A stretch of 64,000 nucleotides of DNA from Atkinsonella hypoxylon (GCA_000729835.1 JFHB01000079.1:62001-126000); one strand, 5' to 3'. Shown: positions 33,770 through 47,032, counted from the stretch's first letter. Notes: generated from the sequence alone by a model not told the origin. Translations and numbers: made by a program.

Positions 33770-35967
33770 TCAGTTCGGTGTTCGTCGCTCATTCAGCCTG
33801 AAGGCAGCAAAACGTTTAGTAAGTGGCTCACCGGGGTCGCGTCGCCTCAAATAAGGCGATGTAAAATCATAGGCAGAGGAGTCTGTAGAAGTGGTGGCGT
33901 CATCGCAATCTCGCGGACGCTTGGGGAGTCGCTCACCAGTCGATTGAAGGATGACTTGCAAAGTCTGCCAACCTTCCGTTGAACGAAGCTGGAACGAGTC
34001 GGCAAGATCGTGTTGGCTCGCGACCCGACACAGCAGTGCTTCCTCATCCTATTCAAGAAAACACATGTTAGTACGCGACAGAGCTAGGCAAACACTTGAG
34101 ACGGGAGCATCGGAGAATCGAAGCAAGAGGGTGACACAAACCTTGGACAGAATACCCATCTGATGCAGGAAGCATAAGAGATGAAAGTTGGACACCTCTT
34201 GACCATTGTCGACCGACTTTTGGCTTGGGGAGAGTTTCAGTGCCTTGGCAAGTGCTGAATGCTCCTGGCTTTCTCCAATATACTCCCGGTTCTCGATGGG
34301 GAATCCAGTTCTGGTAAAGATAGGTTTCGGCTCCGCAGGAAATCCATGAGTCAAAGTGACAAACAGGTATTCCACGGGGAAGGCAGGTTTGGCGTTTTCT
34401 TGAACATTGGCGCCGTATTCGTTCTTCTTGCGGTAAAATACTTCAGGTATATACCGCGTTCGGCTTATGGATCCATCATCTTCTTCCTCATCTCGCACCA
34501 ACATCACCGTGGGGTCCGCCGAGGGTTCAACAATATCCGCTCGTACCATCTCAACCGCCTCATTCGACATTTGATATGACGAAATCCCAATTTCACCCTC
34601 TTCATTGCCAGTGATGATGCACGTTACAAAATTGGACCCGTATCGGCCAGTATCACTCCATTTTGAGGGCTTAGGATGCTGTGCTTGTAATCTAGAAGAG
34701 AAGCAAATCTCCAGCGATGACAGGAAGTAGGAATCAGCATGACGCTTGCAGATTACCGAGCCGTCGCCGCGACCAGCGTCTAGCAAGTCGGTCCAGATAA
34801 CACCAACAGGCTCAAGTCCGCATAAGCGGGCCACATGCTCAACGTCATTCTTATTCTCCCAGGCGTTGAGAGTGATGCCGTCAATCTCGTCAACTTGAGG
34901 TGGCTCGTAAATAGCTTCAACCACAGCCTTGACGCCCAACGGAACCTCATTGTATTCTGTGTACAATCCGTATAGGAACCCAATACGCTGAGAACCAGTC
35001 TTTCGCCAAGCATCGATGAAATTATCGATTATTGATGGTGATGCAAACTCAACATGATCAACCATGCGAAACTGCTGGGGATTTAGCGTGATAGCACTTG
35101 GTTGACATTTTGTGCATACGCCTTCTGGCCACGAAGGATGACCAGCAGGACAGTCCCGTTTTACTCGATAGAATGGTTCCACGAGCGGCGGGATGTAAGA
35201 GCTACCCAGCTCAGGTTTGTTTGTAGACGCGTTGATTTTCCTCAGATGTGAATGGAAAGACTGGTACTTTATTTTCTTTTCCGCGAGATAGGCCGGGTCA
35301 AATGGATCGAGGGGCTGGCAATAATCGCACATCCCTTTCGGCCCATGGCGGCACATCTTGTCTCGACCTCTGGGTATCTTTCCGTCCAATTTGTCTAACC
35401 GGTCATCGAGAGCAGATTGCCGCACTACCTCCCAGGGTTTGGAGATCCTCTCTGGTCTGGGGTTGATGGGGACGTCCTCGGTCGGTAACACAGGCTTGCC
35501 ATTTAATCTTGCAGACGTCGTTTTAGATGAATCATCGCCGTTGGTCGATCCGTGAGTCGCATTCAGTTTTTTATAATTGATAAAAATTAGGTCCCCATGT
35601 CTGGATTTCTAAGTCAGTATCATTGATAGTGAACAAAAGCCTTTGTGAGCGAAAGGTTGTGCCATTTCAACGCCATAGCACTCGAACTGGATGTACTAAC
35701 TTGAGCCCGATTTGCCCGACCTTGAACTTGGAAATCTCGACTAGCACTTTCGCATCACCTCCGTTAGGCGCATTCGATAATGTGATGGTTTTTGGGTCGA
35801 CTGTGCTGGGTAGTTGCGGCAGAAGCTATCGTAACTCTGTGAATACCGTGGCTTGATCATCATTTAAGCGTGAATAAGCATACCTTGTCGCCCAACTCGC
35901 CGAATGTCGTTGATTGCTCTACCGTTAACCGGATCATGCCGTCCGGGCCACGGAGCCGAAGTAACAT
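33770..35967 (-). CDS. npl4: Nuclear protein localization protein 4 (Cdc48/p97 cofactor)
   Basis: Npl4 with Ufd1 brings ubiquitinated substrates to the Cdc48 ATPase, notably in ER-associated degradation. Exons are 35967-35884, 35825-35701, 35600-34142 and 34048-33770, giving 648 aa. The N-terminal ubiquitin-like part (MLLRLRGPDGMIRLTVEQ) is followed by a zinc-finger region with CRHGPKGMCDYC (C153, C161, C164) and later a second CPAGH ... CTKC set. The Npl4 MPN-like domain contains NFIDAWRKTGSQRIGFLYG, EVPLGVKAVVEAIYEPPQ and PVGVIWTDLLDAG. The C-terminal part includes LLCFLHQMGILSK. The C-terminus (EPLTKRFAAFRLNERRTPN) is read through a possible small 3' intron; splicing it would end the protein at RRDPG. 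It is divergent from sec66. Confidence 0.95.
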
Positions 35968-36606
35968 GGTGGCCAAAAACGTATGTGTTTCTGAAGACGA
36001 AGACCGGGGCTCAGCAAAGAGTGGTCGAGTGCCTGGGAGACTGAACAACGCTGCGTTACTGCCGAGCCCGAGATTCTGTATGACGCAAGCCGCTAATATT
36101 AGCTTTGACAGGTTCAAGTTGTCGCACACTATGTCGAAGTCTGAAGAGAAGAAGAAAAGCAAACGATGGAGCTCTAGTGCGATGTGATGGACGACATGGA
36201 AGCTCATGGATGTTAACAACAGAAGTGGGGCCTGAGCTTGCAGTTACCTCCAGTTACATGTCAACGTCCTTGCGTCACTGCTGAGGGTGCCTGGCAGGTC
36301 CGTGACAGTCCTGTGGGGATGTGTCCCGGAAGGGAGAAACGTCGGGCCGTCCACACGGTACGTTGACCCCCTAATCAATCGATAGGACAGGCACAGAGCC
36401 AATTTGCTATCTGGCCAGAAGGCTAGTTACGGTACGAACCAGACTAAGAAGTTCTCCAAGCTGTCATCGTGCTCATCGTGCGACTAAGCGACTCGTTGTC
36501 AACCTTCTCCCGTCCATTCATTCCATGCACAACAGCAAGAGTTGCCGCCTCCAGAGTTAGTGCCGCGACTTTGTTTACATATCGATTTCAGCCAACCTCC
36601 GTCGCC
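35968..36606. promoter_or_regulatory. Divergent promoter region npl4 / sec66
   Basis: About 640 bp separate the two start codons, so both promoters must lie here. No specific element can be assigned with confidence. Confidence 0.5.
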
Positions 36607-37415
36607 ATGTTCGATATCGATTGGAAGGGTCTCGCCCTTCCCTTTGCATACCTCATGGTCCTTGGCGGCGCATTAATGACTTTTTCCACAATATATCGCA
36701 AGAGAAAGGCCGGTATGCTTATATCTACCCCCTCGATGTGAAGAAAGAGGACATATTCGCGCAGAATCTTGACTGATTTTTTTTCAATATCACAGCCGAA
36801 AGCGCCAACCTCGCCCCTTGGTTCAGCCCCAACCTTCAACGCAATGTCTATCTCTCTCTATTGCACATGGGCCCCGAAGACGGCAAAGAGAAATCCCCAA
36901 AGGTCCCGGACAGCGTCCTCAAAGCAGCACTCCTACGGCGCGCCGTCGAAGACATCGACCGCCTTATTCAAATCAAGTCCGCTAAGCAGGCTTGCAGCTC
37001 GCTGTTATTGAGGGGTAGTGTCGGCGATGATTTGTGGCAGAGATTTCAGCGCGCCGAAAAAGAAATGGAGGAGGAGCTGCGTGATGTTGTCACCGAGGCA
37101 TGTATTCCCCCTTGCGAGGTAGTATAAGAAACATGAGAAAGACTAACCTCTCCCAAGGCCAACGCTTTGGCACCGAATTGGGGGCCCACCATCTTCCAGT
37201 CTGCTCATGAGATTGCCGCTAACACGAGACTCCGAGAGCGACTGAATGAGATTGAGGCTCAGAAGAAGGCCGAGAAAGAATGGTGGGAGAAGCGACGAAG
37301 TCAGATCTCATCGGCTTTCATGAAGGAGCTGGATGAGACAACCAAAGAGGGAGCTAGCGAGGAGGATGCGGTATTGGTCGATACTCCTTCCAAGGGAAGG
37401 AAGGGCAAGAAATGA
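36607..37415 (+). CDS. sec66: Translocation protein Sec66 (Sec71 type)
   Basis: Subunit of the Sec62/Sec63 complex for post-translational import into the ER. Exons are 36607-36712, 36796-37097 and 37158-37415, giving 221 aa. One membrane anchor lies at residues about 9-30 (ALPFAYLMVLGGALMTFSTIY) followed by RKRK. The cytosolic part contains NVYLSLLHMG, ALLRRAVEDIDRLIQIKSAK and LAPNWGPTIFQSAHEIAAN, then a charged coiled-coil tail with KKAEKEWWEKRR. Intron 2 begins with GC (GAG|GCATGT) and ends CAAG after a CTAAC branch point. The nearest GT donor would leave only a 39-bp intron and insert ACIPPCE into a conserved stretch, so the GC-AG reading is preferred. Confidence 0.92.
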
Positions 37416-38141
37416 GCGATTTGAAACCAGTAACCGACCTGGTCGTGAAACAACCTTGAGAGCAGACCGAGAAAAGTACATTGTCCCTGATATCTAAATC
37501 TCGGGCATATTTGGGACGTTGCATTTACGGATTGATATGGGTTTTGGGGGCTTCTCATGGGCGTTACTGACTGCATGATGTTTGACTGACCGACAGCGCG
37601 TTCTAATCATTTGAGCTGCGGCAGTAAGGTTTTCTTCACAAGACGGCGTTACGGCGGGCTTATGACTCAGGTCTTTGCTGCTAGTTATCAAGCTTATGAT
37701 GTAGACTCGTACTTAGCATCCTCACAGGAAAAGAAGACAAATCTAGTGGATGTGAATGATTTCAGTTCGGCGCCGCTAACTACTAGCTAGCAATGCCATC
37801 AACTTCCATGTAACTGGTCATCTGCGCCGAGATGGACCGAGGCTTGTTCCTCGCAGCAGCATGTATATATGCTCAGAAAGTTGCCTCCACAAAAGCCAAA
37901 AACAAAGCCCTCGATTTGAAGGAGAATTTCGCGCAATCGCTGATGTAGATAGATAATACAAAGTCATGCTCGGAAATGTGTACTAATTCATGGTCGTGAA
38001 TATGAGGTCAGGCCAGCTTGGCCGGCCCAACGCTCGTCATGGCAAGTGGCATTGCTGCCGATGTTTTCTTCTCTTCTATTCGCGCAGGAGGCGGTTGCTA
38101 GACTGCGGCCGGTCATTTATCTGTCCTCAATGGTCAGATTT
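37416..38141. other. Convergent intergenic region
   Basis: 3' flanks of sec66 and the following minus-strand gene. Nothing recognised. Confidence 0.5.
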
Positions 38142-38597
38142 TCACCAGGGATGCAACTTCCTTCTCCATATATCTTCTTGATGTGCAACCATGCTGGCTA
38201 ATCTGGCTTCGGCGGCGATTTCATCCTCTGACTTGAGCCATGGTGGGGAATCGCATCCTCTTAAGCCAATGAACTTGCCCATCCGGCGACGCTTCTCTTC
38301 GAGACATACGTCTGAGTGCCACACGACTGGGCACGGATATTGTGATGTCCAAGGAGATGGTGTTTTTTGGTGATAGAATTGGGCAAGTCCTTCCAGTTGA
38401 GTGTCTGTTAAGAGCCAAAATTGAAGCACAGTCCGAGGAAAGTCAGGATGCACAGCACCTGTAGTGATTTGCACTAGAGGAGACAAGGGCAGAGTCATTT
38501 GGTGTAGTTTGTATGCCAAGCCCGGGTTGTGTTTTAGGCGGCGTTGAATAAACGTCTCGCACTGTTGTTGCGGGGGTATTATCTCACGATGCATCAT
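38142..38597 (-). CDS. Small hypothetical protein (151 aa)
   Basis: A single-exon frame with well-ordered sequence: PPQQQCETFIQRRLKHNPG, ITTGAVHPDFPRTVLQFWLL, TDTQLEGLAQFYHQ, YPCPVVWHSD and EEKRRRMGKFIGLRGCDSP. The mixture of aromatic, helical and cysteine-containing blocks looks like a compact folded domain rather than a chance frame. I do not recognise a named family, and no function is proposed. No signal peptide or membrane segment is visible. Confidence 0.68.
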   Translation of the reverse strand: MMHREIIPPQQQCETFIQRRLKHNPGLAYKLHQMTLPLSPLVQITTGAVHPDFPRTVLQFWLLTDTQLEGLAQFYHQKTPSPWTSQYPCPVVWHSDVCLEEKRRRMGKFIGLRGCDSPPWLKSEDEIAAEARLASMVAHQEDIWRRKLHPW

Positions 38598-41500
38598 CTT
38601 GAGCGAGTTAGCGGTGTTGTAAGACCAAGTTGTCCAGCAAAGAGAGTCGACGTGCGTGGAATTGGAAATCGTCTAATCGGCTGTGGCTTCTTCTCTTGTC
38701 ATATAAAAGGATACGTAGAAAAGATGCAGAATCGAGGGATAATAAGAATATATGTTTGTTCTCAACTTGCTGTCCCGCTGCGCTTTGCCAACGAATAATC
38801 CAAAGCAGGTTGATCGGAAGGAGGCCTCAAAAGTGAACCCAATAACTACTGCCGAACACGGTAATGTCCAAATAAGTGAGGTTGCCCTTGATGCTTTTGG
38901 CGGTGGCGAGCCGGCTTGTTGGAATGTATGGTGGGTTGCCGGATCCGTGGGTGGATTGGTATGCTACACTGATTGAATGTCCCGTTTTCGCACTTGCTGG
39001 ACGAACTATGACAGTAGGTCGTCGCAGCCACAAATTCTCAGCTGCAATTCAGATCTGAAATAACGACAAAGTCGTAGCCCACGAATGCTCCCGTCCTGAT
39101 ATACTTTCGCCTTTTTGTTGTTTTAGCAAACTGAGAACGGTCCAGATGGTTCAGAAACTAGTGGCAAAAGAGACAGGAGCCGGAAGACGGGCAAAAGAGG
39201 GAAGAGGGGCTCAAGAATGGTTAAAAATGGAATATGATGTAGCAGGAGCTTCACAGGTCATTGCTAAATGCAAGTTGAAGACATCCCAGCCCTTTGTATT
39301 CCTGCTCACCGACCATGAAAGTGGTATATGGCCCCTTATGAGGCGGTACCCGGCGGCGCCAACAAAGGCGACTTTAGAAAAAAGACCAGTCCTTGATTTC
39401 AGCTATTCTCAATCCTGTATGAACCAAAGCGCCCGCCCCCCGCCGTCCTCATGGCCATGTGTTTAGGAATTTGGGGGGGGGGGTAGCCTATGCCTGATGC
39501 CGGGTCCTGTGGTCCAAACTATTACCCTGGACCCTGGTAGAGTGTCTTGAAGCGCCCAATACATACATAAAGCCATGCTTTAGAGCCCTCTCGCCCTCTG
39601 TAAATACATAACATCCAAGTATTATGTGTAGACGGCAGCGCCGTAGCGGTTCGTTAGTGGGCCCTCGAGTGGGCATTGAACAATGAAGCCAGAGTCGGGA
39701 TGGTACATACTGGGTATAACAGCGTGGGGTGGACCTTTGTCTCGCTTGCTGGGGTGGCGGGTGCAGCAAGTCGGAGTCAAAAGATCGCAGGTGGGGACGG
39801 AACTGGTGTTGATTTGGAAGCCATCGTCATCATGCTTGGATAGTGGCCATCAAGAACCACGAGGGTGGCCTTGGCTTTTGTTCCCTTGCAGGCTGGATCG
39901 TGCCATTCATTGTATGTACGCGGTCGGTGGGTGCGCAATAAGAAAGGGCGGGCAACAAGCGAACAAGAGTGGATGACACTAGCCAAGTTCTTTAGCATCA
40001 TGCCACGAAAAACGGACTTGAAGCCGAATATTTTATGAAGTCGACGCTAAGCCTAAAAAGGTAAGATATGGGCCTTCACAAGGGCTACGAGGGAGGGTTC
40101 CTATTGATAGAGAGCTTTTGACTGACCAAGGTCGTGATTAAAGAATATGCCAACTAATCAAAGGTTGTGATTAATCTAGTTGACAACAGACGATTTACCA
40201 TGTGTACAGAATCTTTCATGTACTCTTGTTAGTAGAATGCGTGATAAAGTACTTACACTGCATGTCCAAAATTCACCACTGCCATGACTGGGTGCTGGAA
40301 GCCGAGACGACAAGACGAAGACAAAATAATTATCTGGCGATTTGTATGCGACGGACGCAGAGTCGAAGTGAGACATAAGCCTGACAAGGGGGTCGGACAA
40401 CGTGTGGTTTGCTGGAGGTTTAGGCAAAGGCCATACCGTGAAAGCAAGTTGGCAGTGCTTAGCCAGAATAGCTTGCTGAATAATAACCGCTTACTGTCAA
40501 ATGAAGATTAAGATACTGGCAACGAACACCGGTCTACGGAATAGTTGGTGTCCCTATCTCGTAGAATACGTCGTCTTGGCTCTCGGCGTGATCTCGCGCG
40601 TCATTCGGCACAATGCAAGTCAATGGTTGGGTGATCAAAATCAAGGCTGGGGCCAAGGGCATGGCGACGGAGAGGGGCGGATCGAACGTGTCAATTGCTT
40701 AGACGAAGCAAATGCAGCACAATAGAATACAATACTAGAAGTTGACGTGGTCAGAACAATGCCGCATCACGCGACGCCAAATCAGATCAGACCCGACTAC
40801 TACCTACCCAAGGTAGTTAGGTGACTATGTTTGAGGCTGGTGGTTGGAGGGGTCTGATTTAATACAATGGGAGCAAGCTGCTACAGCTGGCGGCACGGAG
40901 ACAGAGACAGACAAAAGACAGACAAAAGACAAAGACATTGACAGAAACAAAAACTGATACAGATACTGATGCTGACCAGGCGTAGACGCAGATGCAGATG
41001 CAGATGCAGACGCAAACGCAAACGACCACACAATGGCAGCAGCAGGACAGAGACACTGAGGCATGGTAAGCATGGTAGATGGCAAGGAAAGCACGATGCA
41101 TAGGCGGCTTCCTGAAGCATGGAAGCGAGGAATGGAACATAAAGGAACCCACGGCCATGGGGCGGGGCTCCCCTAGCAGCTCACTTGCAGCATTAGACTT
41201 GCAGCATTAGACGGAAACAGCAGGCGAGAGTACGGATAAGCGACATGAATAGATTAGCGTCGCTCCTACTCCGTCCGTACAGTGCCTGCCGTCCGAAGGC
41301 GGCGTGTGAACTGTGCGGGGTGGGACCGGAGCCTTGGAAGCCCTGGAAGTCCTCCGTAACAAAGCCTGCCAGCTGTAAAAGTAGAAGAGCGACTGGCCAG
41401 CAATCAGAGACATGTACGGAGTACCAGACATTCATATCACCAGACTGTCTCTTGTGACCTTGTCCCAAGCCAGCAAACCAGACCGCATCCAGGAATCAAT

Positions 41501-43156
41501 CGTTGCGAGACTGCCTCGAGCCAATCCATACCCACAGATGATCTGAGTTGCAAGTGAGTGCACTTTGCGACCTTGGCCATCTGCATGCGAACAAGTCATC
41601 TTGCACGGGCCAGCTACCTAGTTATCGTTTCTCATTACTCTCTTGCTTTGTGATATCACGACACCCAGCACAAAGGATCACCTTTTTCAACGACTGCCCA
41701 ATTTCGCTTCAGGACGGAATAAACTTGCGTACGCAGATTTCAAGCTCCACAATATCAACCCATCTTAGTAGTGACTGACCATCGAAGGGACAGAGACATA
41801 GCATCGTCACCGTCGGCTGTACGAAGCATTTGGGCCAGTCCAGCAGATGCGGGATTTGGGTCAAACCCCAAAATGGGTATGATATTTTGCCTATGCCCAA
41901 TTCACCGGAGACTAACGAATGCCAATATTTTGCGCAGTCCGCTATTGGCATCTAGTTCAGTAAACTAGATCATACGGGGAATCCACTCTCACCAACAATG
42001 CCCCCCTTCAACTTCAGCAACGTCTGGCCTAGATGTCACCCCGTACAACATAAACAATGTTCCAGCGGACCACAAGTCAGAATTCGGTAGCACACATGGC
42101 GCCGGCACTGGAAACGGCACCGGCAATGTGAAGCCTGCTCACCACGATGAGAAGATAGGAGCAGTCCAACACCGCCAGCAGTCTCTGCCGGCCTACGGGC
42201 CTACGGAGTCGCCATCTTCTCCGAGACATTTTGATCACATTGGGGCCTGTCCTCCGCCCGCGCCAACTAGAACGAAGCGATGGATGCACTGCACTCGCTA
42301 TTTCGAAAGCTGCAGTATCAGCATGCTTGCTTGTCTCGTCTCTGCTGACTCGGCTTGCCTGGACTCGATTCCAACAATGCACCACACACACAACCCAGAC
42401 GTGGCCTAGGAGGTGTGTGGGTCTATCTTATCACAATGTCTCTCTCTCACACAACTCCTCATCTCGTTGAATGCTGTCCTTTATTCCGTACAGTCTTCCC
42501 AATACGCTTCTTTTTTTAGCATCTCAATTTCACCTTCTTTCATATGTCTCAAACCTCTTCTGTCTAGCGGAAAGGCGCCATCACACACAGGCCTACCGCG
42601 CGTGCGCGCACCAAATCGCTAAAATGGCAACGCGGACTTGAACACGAGGACACTTATGAGGTCCGCGGCAGTGGAAGCCGGCGTTTGTTTTCCTATTTAT
42701 TGCTCACACTATGCATTCTTTTGTTCTGTCAGTCTCGGAATCCGCGAGCCTACAAGATCAGAATTGACAAATTGGAAAGTTGGTAACGAGAAACTCCCTC
42801 CATGTTAACGACGTAGCATCCTGATTCTCGCTGTATCGACCGAAAATGCATGTCTCAAGAGGTTTGATTACGTGGGGCCGCGATGTCAGCCCACGACTAA
42901 TCCAATCTTTCCTAATCGTTCTTGGGCGGATAAAGAGAGAAATAAAACGTTGTTTTATCACGCAAGATTCTTTTTGCGCCCCTTGAATGAAGAAGACCAG
43001 AGCCGAGACATTTTCACCGTGTTTTACCAACCCCGCTACTGCTGCTTTGTCTAGTCGTCATGCTGCTAATGCACGGGACATTGATGCTAATGCTAAATAA
43101 TTTGTTGTCTACCAAATATGATTATATGAGACTTACCTAATCGATCGTGCAAGACG
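38598..43156. other. Gene-poor region (4.5 kb)
   Basis: No convincing coding region was found on either strand. Features seen are a G run of 11 at about 39473-39483, a low-complexity block at 40895-41035 of GACAGACAAAA and GATGCA/GACGCA units, a TACCTAGGTA-type motif near 40803-40821, and a GTACGGAGTAC palindrome at 41414-41424. The frames of about 100 codons here have compositions explained by these repeats or lack protein-like order. Confidence 0.55.
40895..41035. repeat. Low-complexity short tandem repeats
   Basis: Units of GACAGACAAAA (three imperfect copies from about 40903) are followed, after a spacer of GATACTGAT type, by hexamers GATGCA, GACGCA and AACGCA (about 40987-41025). Confidence 0.8.
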
Positions 43157-45763
43157 CTAAAGCCACTTCACCTTAGCTATATGGTCGACCTTCTTCTTGC
43201 TATTCTTGACGAATCCGAGAGCTCGCATTTCCGCCAGCCCGTGGTAAAACATGACTAGTGTCTTGCGTTCATCACCTCCCTCATGACTGACAAGAGCGTG
43301 GAAGGCTGACCAGAGATCGGCAACGTTGATTAAGCTGCCGGTTTCAAGGTAGAGCTGATACAAAATGGACGTGGCAGGTAAGGTTGTTTGCAGTCCATTG
43401 TTACCTGGCTTACAGCATGTGCAATTGAGGTAATCATGTGGACGACTTAAACACCTCTCAAACGCGAGCCCTGGTCGTGGCACAAATACCTCCCTGGAAG
43501 GCGATAACGATTCGTAGAGCCAGCACTCGGAGAAGAGCTCGGCGTCACAGCCTGTGTCTGGGTAGTGCGACAATAGTGCCTCCGTTAACTTGTCGATGAT
43601 GTCGGTCAGCATCTTATCTTCGTCCCGGAGAGCTGCCGAGTCTTGACTGAGTTGGACTTTTTGAGCAATGACAGTAGTTCGTACCACTTTACTATGGCCA
43701 CTGTACTTGCTTCTCAACGTAATGCCAGCTCCTTTGGCCCTCTCTTGAAGTTGCTCGAGCTCCTCTAGAATCGACTGAAGCGTGCTCACTAGGCTCAGAT
43801 CTCCCTCGTCCACGGCCTCGCCAAGCCTGAGAAGTAGATCTCCAGCCGTAAAGATATCAATCGCCCGACGCAGCAGCGTAGATAAAGCATTCGAATCCAT
43901 ATGACGGATAAATTGCACTAAAGATGAATCATCCTTAGACAGACGTGCTCCGTCAACCAGATTGTCAACGTATGTTCTAGAAAACGGACCGCGATGCACA
44001 CCAGCCGCTTGCAACAGAAGAAGATACCGGAGGAACCGATGATCCCATGAAGTCCGCGTTTTGTAGCCGTTGCTGATGTGACCAATAAGGTAGTCATCAT
44101 TCTCGATTAACGACTTAGCATGCTGCAAGGATGATTGCGTATTCTTATCCACCTCGTATTCAACGACACGACGGAAAGAAGGTAGATTTCGAATTGCTTC
44201 CAAATGTTCCGGCTGAGGCGGCTCAGCTTTGTTCCCCAAATAACATAAGACGCTAAGAGGGTTCGCATAAAAGTGACACATGTATGCATACTGCGAAGTA
44301 TCAGCACTCCCCCTTAAAAAAAAAGGCATCGTCCATGGAAATTGGGCCGCAAGAACCCTACCTTTAACGAACTGATGAAGGACTGAATACCAGCTACCTG
44401 CTCATGCTGTCGATCCAACATACTTCGTAGGAGAGTAGCGCCAAGACGCAGCGGCACATCAGCTGCCGCGACGGCCCCCTTGAAAACCATTTCGAGGATG
44501 CTGGCAGTCTGGACGCCATCAAAGCGTGCACCATATATCAGACGACAAGCCGATTTCAACAAACGTGATTGCAGAAGCTCCACCGATGTAGCGACGCCAA
44601 ATAACAAAGTAAAGGGAATCCGGGGCCGCCAGGAGCTGTTTTGAAAGGACGGTGGTTAGTCGAATATCACAGGTTGACAGAAACCGACAGGCTACATACT
44701 GGAATAGAGTAATCAAGTCAGATAGCAAGCTGCTCTCGAAACCCTCGCTATCCTTGAAAGCCACAAATACATGGTCACACTCGAGAGGCTTGATGTATGC
44801 TTCCAACGCCTCGAGGTCGTAATCGAGATATCGTCGACTCTTGCCGTACATGACCGTCAGCATGCCATTTGCCATCTCTGCACACCAAAAAAAAATTTTT
44901 TATAAAGAAGAGACCCGAAGGCCGGTTTTGATTCTCCTCCGTTGCCAATAGGGACAAACTCACATCCTGGCTACTTTCAATTTGTAAATCGTCCTTTTCC
45001 ACATCTCCCCCACTCGCCGTTGCATCGCGAATAGTCTTCTTTAGCGCAGCCTTCAGCGTCAATGCCTCCGAGGACGTCAGCCTCACAAACTTGCTGGCGC
45101 CCTGCTGCAGCGACTCCGCGAGCTGCTCAAACAGGAGGTCCTGAGACGCAATGTTTGGGCCCGTGATGATGAAAGCGCAGGGAATCTGGTCGGTACTGTT
45201 GCGAATAGAGTGCCCATCAGCATTTCTTGTGCCTCGTCAGGAATAGCGGACTGAGTGATTGCAAAGATTCCACACTAAACGTGCATGACAGGGTAAAAAG
45301 GAAAAACTCACCAGTCTTTAGAAGAGTTCACGAAACGAGATACTTCCTCCAAGGTAGCCGAATTGGACTCCCTCAAAATAGTCTGCCAACGTTAATTTTT
45401 TTTTTTCCCCGTTCCAAGAGCACGTTAAGAACCAAACGCACCTGGATCCTCTCGTCCACCATCCCCCACGATCCGTCAAACCTCCTCTGACGCAATCGCA
45501 CGAACCGTTCCTCCTCATCCCCATTGAGCAATGGCACGAACGTAGGCGCCTCGTCTGCCGCTTGGCCCTTCGCATTCTTGCCTACTCTGCGCTTTTTGCA
45601 AGGGCGTGCCTGGGCGTCCTCTTGGCCGGGGTCGAATATGTAGGCAGCCTGTACTGTGTCAGCTCCCGTGCTCGATGCTGAAGGGAGAATGTCGGGGTGG
45701 CCCAGTCATCAGTACCTGGTAATCTTGCTGGGTGAAAACATGCCCGCGGGCTTGGTCGTCCAT
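43157..45763 (-). CDS. orc3: Origin recognition complex subunit 3
   Basis: ORC3 is an AAA+-like, ATPase-inactive subunit of the complex that marks replication origins and loads Mcm2-7. Seven exons: 45763-45716, 45648-45442, 45382-45312, 45195-44964, 44875-44700, 44635-44362 and 44290-43157, giving 713 aa, the expected size. Recognisable parts are IPCAFIITGPNIASQDLLFEQL near the start of the ORC3 domain, KPLECDHVFVAFKDSEGFES, WRPRIPFTLLFGVATSVELL and AYMCHFYANPLSVLCYLGN. The C-terminal winged-helix-like end contains ILYQLYLETGSLINVADLWSAF, FYHGLAEMRALGFVKNSKKK and VDHIAKVKWL. A basic segment CKKRRVGK near residue 31 may be a nuclear signal. The acceptor of exon 5 (GTGTGCAGAG) was set by phase. 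Confidence 0.94.
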
Positions 45764-47032
45764 CGTGCACTTATGTTCGATTTATGATTCTTGCTGGTTT
45801 GCGTTTTTCACCAGTGCCTGGAGACGCGTTGAGCGAGAAGACGCGATGTACAGTTAGCGCACTGTACTGCACTGTATGAGTTTGCCAGGCTGACTACGCG
45901 GATTTTCAAGGACAACTTCGTAGTTATGCAGATCGCTGCATGTGGAATACTATGATGTAGGGACTACGTTATTAATCACCTGCTGTTATGTCTTGTTGAA
46001 AGGCGATCAGTCGGAGTCAAGCCTCATTCTCTCATTTCAGCTTCTATTTCACATCCTCAACCACCACAAGAAGGGAGCGCCAATAGTGCAGTACAGCACA
46101 CCGCACTCGGAACCATGATCAAAAGTCAACCGTAACGACACAGGTCGGGAGAACTTTGCGATACATGCGGGTAAGCAAGGCCTTGATAAAACAAAGCAGA
46201 TCCCATCGTGAATTTCATAAGCTAAGATAGATATCCTCTGAACTTTTTTTTAGCCAGAGAACAAACAGAGGAAAAACACTTACAATCGCACCTCTGACTA
46301 AGCCCGTTAAAGGCACAATGAGATAGAGAGAAAAAGGTGCCAGACAATATGATCGCAGTTTCCCACTCTGTACACGTGAACCAGATGAGCAACAAACCCT
46401 CAAGCCCAGACAGAAGAAATCAGAAGTCCTCGTTGCATCCCCGGCATCCCAACCCGAATCACTCCTCGTCCCCCATTTTGGAAAACCATGCTCACTCCTC
46501 CGTCATGTCCTTCAAAAACTAGGCTTCAGGGCTTGCACCTTCATTCCATCTCGCAGGTTCGCGCATAGGTGTCATGCTTAGTCCCAAACTCGAAATGCTG
46601 ATGTATTTGTTGGTGTCTCCTTCACCCGCGCACGGTTGGCTCTTACGTGAGTAGCTATCAGACTAAGGCTCTCCCGATGGAGGCAAAAGATAGATAAAAT
46701 CATACACCTACCACACAATTCTTTCCTGCCCCGACCAAATTGGTAACACGAGCATGGTACAAAAAGCATGTGACTCCTGCGCCAAAGAACATGGAAAGCA
46801 AACCATAAGGACACTTTGAACACTAGGGCAGAATATGACGCAGTATTACCCCTTGAAGTAGTTTTACTAGAGGCTGCGAAACCAGCCTATGTGCTGTGCA
46901 AATGTAATATCACCTATTCAGGACAACTCCAATGAATTTCAGTATCGTGATCATGGCTAATGCGACCACGCTGCAAGCTTACTTCAAGAGCTGTTAGACA
47001 TTTCCCATGAAAAGTAAAGTTCCTGGAGCGAG
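45764..47032. other. Intergenic region orc3 / PWWP gene
   Basis: Both genes are on the minus strand. The region holds the orc3 promoter and the 3' flank of the PWWP gene; no other gene is supported. Confidence 0.5.

Noticed and set aside
39146..39466. A 106-codon plus-strand frame
   Set aside because: Begins with a Gly/Arg/Lys-rich stretch and ends in low-complexity sequence; no splice partners, promoter context or recognisable motif.
40825..41158. Open minus-strand frames with repetitive Cys/Val/Ser content
   Set aside because: They are translations of GATGCA and GACAGA simple repeats.
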